A stretch of 64,000 bases of DNA, from positions 5,013,383 through 5,077,382 of the forward strand of contig ML682003.1 in NCBI GenBank assembly GCA_007922195.1. The letters are read 5' to 3'. The notes under the pieces were generated by a model. That model made no database searches, had not been told where the DNA came from, and saw only the letters and a list, made by a program, of their open reading frames with translations. This document shows, in pieces, positions 58,260 through 64,000 of the stretch. The number at the start of each line of letters is the position of its first letter. Within the stretch, counting starts at the first letter, position 1. The translations under genes were made by a program, and so were the position numbers. This DNA is from Podocnemis expansa (Eukaryota > Chordata > Testudines > Podocnemididae).

Positions 58260-59147
58260 TTGGCCCCATCACCCTTCCATTTCTGGCCTCGAGAACTCTC
58301 CCTTCCACAGCAGACCCCTGGTGCCATGCTGTCCCTGGCACCAGAGTCCTTTATGGGAAACCTCCAGGCGCACTTTGACTTGTTGCGCCAGGCTACAGCC
58401 CATTTAGGTATGGAGGTGGACCGCTTGAGTCTCCCTCCTGATACCCTGTTTGGACCAGCGTTTGCTTCCACAACACCCTTAGCAATCCCACCCCAGCTGA
58501 GCTTATGAGACCTTGTACGTTTCCAGTGGCAGAGTCCAAGCACCATCCCCCCTGGTCTCAGATATGGCAAGTATGAAGTATTGGGTACCTGAATTTGACT
58601 ACCCCTCACTTGCTAGCCTGCCAGCCCCCCTGGGGATGCAATCTAGATGGCAGTGGGGCCTGGAGAACCCCCCAGGGACCCCCCGTCCCCCTCCAGGGAA
58701 ACCAGGGAGCTGGATCTGTTAGGCTGTAAGGTGTATTCTTCATTGGCCTTTCAATTGTGGGTGGCGAGCCACCAGACCATAACCAGCAGATACTTGGAGG
58801 TCTGGGAGTCACTTGGGAAATTTAGAAATAGGCTTCTGCCTGAGGCCAGGGACAAGTATGTGCCTTCCTGGAGGAAGACATACTCCTGCAAGACCTCCTC
58901 CTTTTGGCTCACAAAGCAGTGGACACCACTGCATGCACCATGGCCTTGGCGGTTACCCTCTGCAGGGTAGCATTGCTTAGGGAGGCTAGAGTGTCCCCTA
59001 ATGCACAGCAGGCAGTTCTGGACCTGCCCTTTGAGGGGAACATCCTATTTCCCCCCCAAAATCCTCTTTGGTGGGCACAGCCCAGGATCCTCAAGGAGAG
59101 GCCAAGTATTTTGGCCTTCTTCCTCCTGGACCCATCCCCCTGTTGAA
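58260..59147 (+). pseudogene. DIRS gag C-terminal remnants
   Basis: Pieces in several frames: TRELDLLGCKVYSSLAFQLW and LREARVSPNAQQAVLDLPFE, equivalent to the AKTLDLL and IIQDLPFEG blocks of the first element. Broken by frameshifts. Confidence 0.6.
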
Positions 59148-59159
59148 CCCCAAGTTTGA

Positions 59160-61850
59160 GATGCAACTGTGAAAGACCAGTAACACCCACCAATGAGATG
59201 GACACCAGTTCAAGTAAACAAGAAAAGTTAGTGATACCATAAGACACCTATGACCAACTAACAATGTGTAGCAAGAAAGTCTATATAAACCACTTATAAC
59301 CACATCAGTGTGGAGCAAGAAAGTCTACATAAGAGTTATAACTGGACAATATAGTGTGGAGCAATAACCTACAAGAGAGTGGCCATAATAAGTCAAGGAC
59401 TCTTCTGGCCTTTTACTGCCTCAACATCAGCATAGGCACTGACCAGCCCATCCGATGCTTATTTACCAATGGCTCAAAGCCATTCCTTCTTGCTAGCCAA
59501 GAAGGGTGGGTGGCAGAATGAAGGAGTCAGATGAGGGAAAACAGACACCCCACCCCAGTATATACTGGAGGGGTTTGGGGCTAGCAGTTCAGAGCAGGAG
59601 TGGAGCAACAACTATACAATAAAAAATGCAAGATACAAATGGCTAATAAAACATGACAAAATTATGCTAGGCAATAAACATCTATATCATGAAAAGATTA
59701 TACACAATGTAAATGGAATAAACAGCTACACAGACTATACAAAACTCAATTAAGGAGGCTAGAATTACAGACTATACATAAATGGCACCAAAGAGAAGAA
59801 TTGAGAGGTAGGAGGCTTGTATTGATTTATAATACCTGTCCTAGCACTGTAATGGAAGTTAAAGTGAGGAGGCAGACCAGCTGCAGCATCCCAGCACTTA
59901 ATCATTTGGCCAGCAATTTGTGTACACCCAAGGTGGTCTCATGGGTGGCAACTCCCTGTCTCAGTCAGGGAATCAGTCCGTCCGGGTCACGACGTGCCCT
60001 TTAGCGTTCAAGGGTGGGAGAACACTCGAGCCAACTGAGGCAGCAGCTTAAATAGTGTACTGCATGGCCAGAGTATAAAATAGCCAATTGGAAGTGGGAT
60101 GCTGGTCAGGACCAATGATAGAACTGGGACCCCGGGCAATGATCCCTCCTTTGTGGTGACGGGGGTGTGGAGAAACTGTTCAGGGGGATAGAAACTCACC
60201 CCCCACTTTGACACAAGGGAAGGGGGGGCTAGACACTCACCCAGGAAATCAAGGCCCATCAGGGAGATCTATACATAACATTCCTCCCCATGAGCTCCAT
60301 AGTCTAGAGGGCTACGTGGGGGGGGGGGGGGCAGCCATTATGTCTGCCACCTCTGTTAACATCCCCAACTTAGCTTTCCACTTCCCCAGGCAGGACAATC
60401 CCTTCCTGCCTCACTCTGGGCAGAAGTGGGCCTTTGCCTCCCCCACAGAGGGGCCCCTCTAACCACCACCACCCTTTACTCTTAGGGTGCAGGGGGCCTT
60501 AGGGTGTCATTGTCAGATGGCCAGCCCCACCCATACCCTTTCTTCCTCTAGGGAGGGTAGGTATGGTGGGAACTACCCTGATCCTTCCTCATTCTCCCCT
60601 TCCCCCCCAATTGTGGGAGCAAGCCTTGGATTGGGACACCAGGGGGGCTGACCATACAACGATGGCTGCCTACAGTGCTAGGACCCCAATACTATAGCCA
60701 GCCCCACCCCACCCCTTAAGTAGCAACTTCCCCAAAGACAGAAACTGCCCCCCCTCTGCTCCTAGCAGCCTTCCTTCCTGAATACTCCCCACCACAACCC
60801 TCACCCGGGGATGGAGACATCTTGTTGTAGCCTCAACTGCAGCCAGGGCTCCAAGACGCACATCCAAAGCCTTTGTGCAACAGGCATCATGGCCACAGGC
60901 CCTGTCATGTCCCAGGTAGGCCCCCTCATATCTGGCTCAGGAGAAGGGGAGGGGATACCCCTGGTTGCACCACCATCTCTGCACTGCAACCCCAACCCCA
61001 TTTGACAGGAATATCTCCTACAATCTGAGGGGGACACTGGTGTAGCAACACAGCTACCTGGATAGCCTACTCAATTGGGAAGTCTTTTACAGTGGGCCTT
61101 ACCCCTGCATGGGCCAGATATGGCCCATGTTCCCTTGCATGGTTCCACATCTCCGCCTTTGGTGACCTGGTGGGAACCAGGGGTCCATTTCAGGAACCCT
61201 CTCCCTTGTCAAGGTAGTCCACTTGTCCAACCCCACCAAGGTACAGCCAGGGACACCTTGTAAAACCCTGAGAGGGAACACCCAGTGATGGCGATATGTT
61301 GGGAAGCTGCGAAAGGTCTATCCCTTCAAGTGCTCTTCCACATATTTCCCACTTCAGTATCCACTGCCATCTGGACAACTGTCTCCCTGCATACTCAATA
61401 GTCACCAATTCAGTCCATGACTACATGGCTCCTGCAAAGTCTTCAGGTGCTCTTTGCCTACCCTCTTAGTTCTTGTGCAAGACATGCATATGGCCAGTCT
61501 CAATTGCCAGCCTTTAGTGTTCCTGAGTCCACGTGACATGGCCTATGACCAGACATGTAGCCTGTTGGTTACATTCTTCTCTTCCTCCTATGCAGGGTAC
61601 CTATGCAACCTGTTTTGGTTAGGTTGCATGCCTTTTTTCTAGCTTGTGACTTTGCCTGACCTGCTCTTGCATTCTGCCTCTGTGGGTTTGGTCTTGCCCT
61701 GTTCTGGGTTGGCCCTCAGCTCTTGCTTCTACTGGGCCAGTCAAGGCCCACTCGCCTTTTGACTCCAGTGAGCATCTTGCTGTGGGGCCTCTACTGTATG
61801 GGGCTTGTTGCTGTGCTGAAGGCAGAAGTACCAACTCCACCTGCCATCCA
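59160..61850. other. Insertion or replacement inside second DIRS; possible LTR on minus strand
   Basis: On the minus strand, a purine tract catggggaggaa near 60292 precedes TGTTATGTATAG, the layout of a polypurine tract and LTR start; a TATA-like tatttaagc lies at 60048. No protein domain is recognised up to 61850. 59240-59370 has three imperfect copies of a roughly 50-bp unit (gtgtagcaagaaagtctat). Confidence 0.35.
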
Positions 61851-62190
61851 TCAGCATGGCTAGCAGTCACCTATAACTGAATGCATCTAAGCAGTGCTCA
61901 AAGAAGAATGGTGTTACTCACAGTAGCCATCCTTCAAGATGGGCTGCTCAGATCCATTCAGGTCCCTCCCCTCCACCCCTGCTTCTGGAGTTGGCAACTC
62001 CAAGGAACTGAGGAGGGAGCGGGGAGGCAGCCATATATATAGCTGCAGGTGGCATGAGGGCCAGTGGCTACCTCCCTTCTTCTGACAGGCTAGGACAAGT
62101 TTTTCTGACCAATCTGGCATGGAGACATCTATTACTGAATAGATCTGAGCAGCCCATCTCTAAGAAGGATGGTTACTGTGAGTAACCCAC

Positions 62191-63184
62191 CATTTTTAGC
62201 TGTTACCCTTATATACCCCTGGAGTCAGACTAATATCCCCATCAAGGAGCAAACTTCAGGGTTTTGGGCATCACTGGGATCTTTGGCTAGGTAATAGAAG
62301 TGTTGCTGCAAAGTGATATAAAGAAACCAAGACCACAAAGGAGAGGGAATGATGTCTTAAGAGTCTGGAAACTGGCTTGATTACAAAAAGGCATTTTATT
62401 GCTAGCTATCTAAAACTTGCACTAAGAGTAATAATTACAAAAGGAGAGAATACCCCAAAATACCCAGTTACAGCATTAATAAATGTATAATGAAAGAATA
62501 AACTAGCTACAATATTACCTAGATTCTATTATCAGGCCTAGAGAGAGTCAGTTAAACAAGGAGGGGGGTCACCACTCTGCATAGCAAAAAGGTTCCCAGG
62601 TTGCGCAGATCAGGGTCAGAGGCTGGATGGAAACAAAGCTCCCACAGCAATCAGCAAAGAAGAGGAAAAGCCAAGTCCCAGCAGAAATGATACAGCTTTA
62701 GACCCAAGCATCAGGACTCAATCTAGAGTCACACAAGACACAGTGCTTACTCTTAGATATGGGTAAAGATATTTTTTTTATAAGGCCTTGTTTAAGTAGC
62801 CAATACACATTTCTGGCTGAGGGGCAGGTTCAGGGAAGCTCACAATACAATCAGGCAGGCTCAGTATTTTGGGTATCAATCATCATGTCTATGACTAGAA
62901 TGGTCTGATAATTGCTGAGTTTTTGTTTTAGCATGAGATCCCCCATCATGCAATGCTTCCCTGCTTCTTCAATCCCAGAGCTTGGTTTGGTTCCTGCTTT
63001 GGAGCCTGGCTCTCCATAGTCAATGCAAATGAAGCTCCATTTACTGTGCTGATGGCTTTTCGATAAGGATGTCTCCCACTGCCTTTTCACTGTTTTTGGT
63101 TTCCAGTTCAAGCAGAGGTTGAGGGAGGTGTGGGGGTGGGCACAGGCTGGATGCCGTGCTGTGATTCCTCAAGAACAGAGAGCT
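62191..63184. other. Intergenic, nothing recognised
   Basis: AT-rich sequence, no coding homology. Confidence 0.35.
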
Positions 63185-64000
63185 AACACAAGAGGATAGA
63201 CTGCATACTCTAAGTTCACAGATGACACCAAGCTGGGGGGGAATGGTAGATACACTGAAGGAAGAGACAAGATTCAAGGAGATTTAGACAAATTGGAGCA
63301 CTGGGCCAAGAGAAATCTCATGAGGTTCAACAAGGACAAATGTAAAGTCCTGCACTTAGAATGGAAAAAACCCCCATGTACTGCTACAGGCTGGGGACTG
63401 ATCACCTAAGCAGTAGTACTGGAGAAAAGGACCTCAGGGTCATGGTGGATGGGAAGCTGGCTATGAGTCAACAGCATGCTTTTGTAACCAAAAAGGCCAA
63501 TGGCATATTGGGCTGTATCAATAGGAGCTTTCCCAGCAGATCAAGAGATGTGATTATTCCCCTCTGTTCAGCACTGGTGAGGCCACATGTGGATTACCAT
63601 GTCCACTTTTGGGCTCCCCACTGCAAAAAGGATGTGGACAAATTAGAAAGAATCCAGGAGAGGGCAACAAAAATGATTACGGGGCTGGAGCACATTACTT
63701 ATGAGGAAAGACTGAAGGAACTAGGCTTATTTAGCCTGCAGAAGAGAAGACGGAGGGGGATCTGATAGCAACCTTCAACTACTTGAAGGGGTGCTCCAGA
63801 AAGGAGGAAGCTCAGCTGTTCAGTAGTAACAGAGGACAGAACGAGGAGCAATGGTTTCACGTTAAAGCTGGGGAGGTCAAGTTTGGATATTAGGAAAAGC
63901 TCTCTTACAAGAAGGGTGGTGAAGCATTGGAATGGGTTGCCTAGGGAGGTGTTGGAATCACCATCTTTGGAGATATTTAAGGTTCAGTTAGACAAAACCC
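63185..64000 (+). mobile_element. CR1 RT C-terminal part, runs off window
   Basis: [11 protein letters not shown] (FADD position), then the open frame 63361-63765 with [39 protein letters not shown] and KDVDKLERIQERATKMITG. The 3' UTR follows to the window end. Confidence 0.85.

Larger units (their letters stand above)
57097..62190 (+). mobile_element. Second DIRS element, catalytic genes lost
   Basis: Inverted ends: 57105-57250 (gcattcagtaataggtg...cctgtcagaagagggg) against 61930-62150 in reverse. It retains a gag-like frame but no RT, RNase H or recombinase; 59160-61850 is other material. An internal palindrome at 61890-61935 matches the first element. Confidence 0.7.

Overview
The window is vertebrate nuclear DNA, most likely from a sauropsid and probably a turtle. 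Three things point there: spliced vertebrate-type genes with long introns; a dense load of CR1 LINEs, DIRS-type tyrosine-recombinase retrotransposons, Penelope-like elements and hAT/MITE DNA transposons; and an F-type (fucose-binding) lectin gene, a family absent from mammals. There is no bacterial-style gene organisation, and most open frames in the window are chance or transposon remnants. Species assignment is inference.

Two host genes can be supported. (1) About 170-17493, minus strand: an alanine-aminotransferase-like (GPT/ALT) gene. Seven exons (17371-17493, 16606-16695, 2785-2893, 2416-2549, 1177-1420, 609-688, 170-306) join without a frameshift or stop. The C-terminal third lies left of the window. 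The catalytic Lys exon is present, but several cofactor-pocket residues are changed. The 13.7-kb intron between exons 2 and 3 holds a DIRS retrotransposon on the opposite strand. (2) 30056-51760, plus strand: a secreted F-type lectin gene. It has a signal-peptide exon followed by three tandem lectin modules, each split over a 283-nt exon and a second-half exon. The seven exons sum to 1626 nt, one continuous frame of 541 codons plus stop. The modules sit in large tandem segmental duplications that copied the introns and their CR1 insertions too.

The rest is layered transposons. 4640-13092: DIRS element with inverted terminal repeats, gag, RT, RNase H and tyrosine recombinase, scarred by an inverted duplication and a MITE. 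19887-21190: Penelope-like element (minus) with RT and GIY-YIG remnants. 21330-27566: near-complete CR1 (plus) cut by two MITEs and a solo LTR. 27568-28130: Penelope 3' tail cut by a MITE. 46908-49663: two LTRs of one family in opposite orientation. 54840-55500: Gypsy-type integrase scrap and a Penelope tail with a hAT insert. 55560-56760 and 63185-64000: CR1 pieces. 57097-62190: a second DIRS element that lost its catalytic genes but kept both ends.

The strongest non-gene signal is a MITE family found at least six times. Termini are GGCTATGTCTACAC-like with 3-bp target duplications. Several insertions can be checked against an unoccupied duplicate of the same locus or a restored host reading frame inside the window. 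Members share ends but carry different palindromic core words (TTTCGAAA, AGTTCGAACT, AAGTCGACTT).
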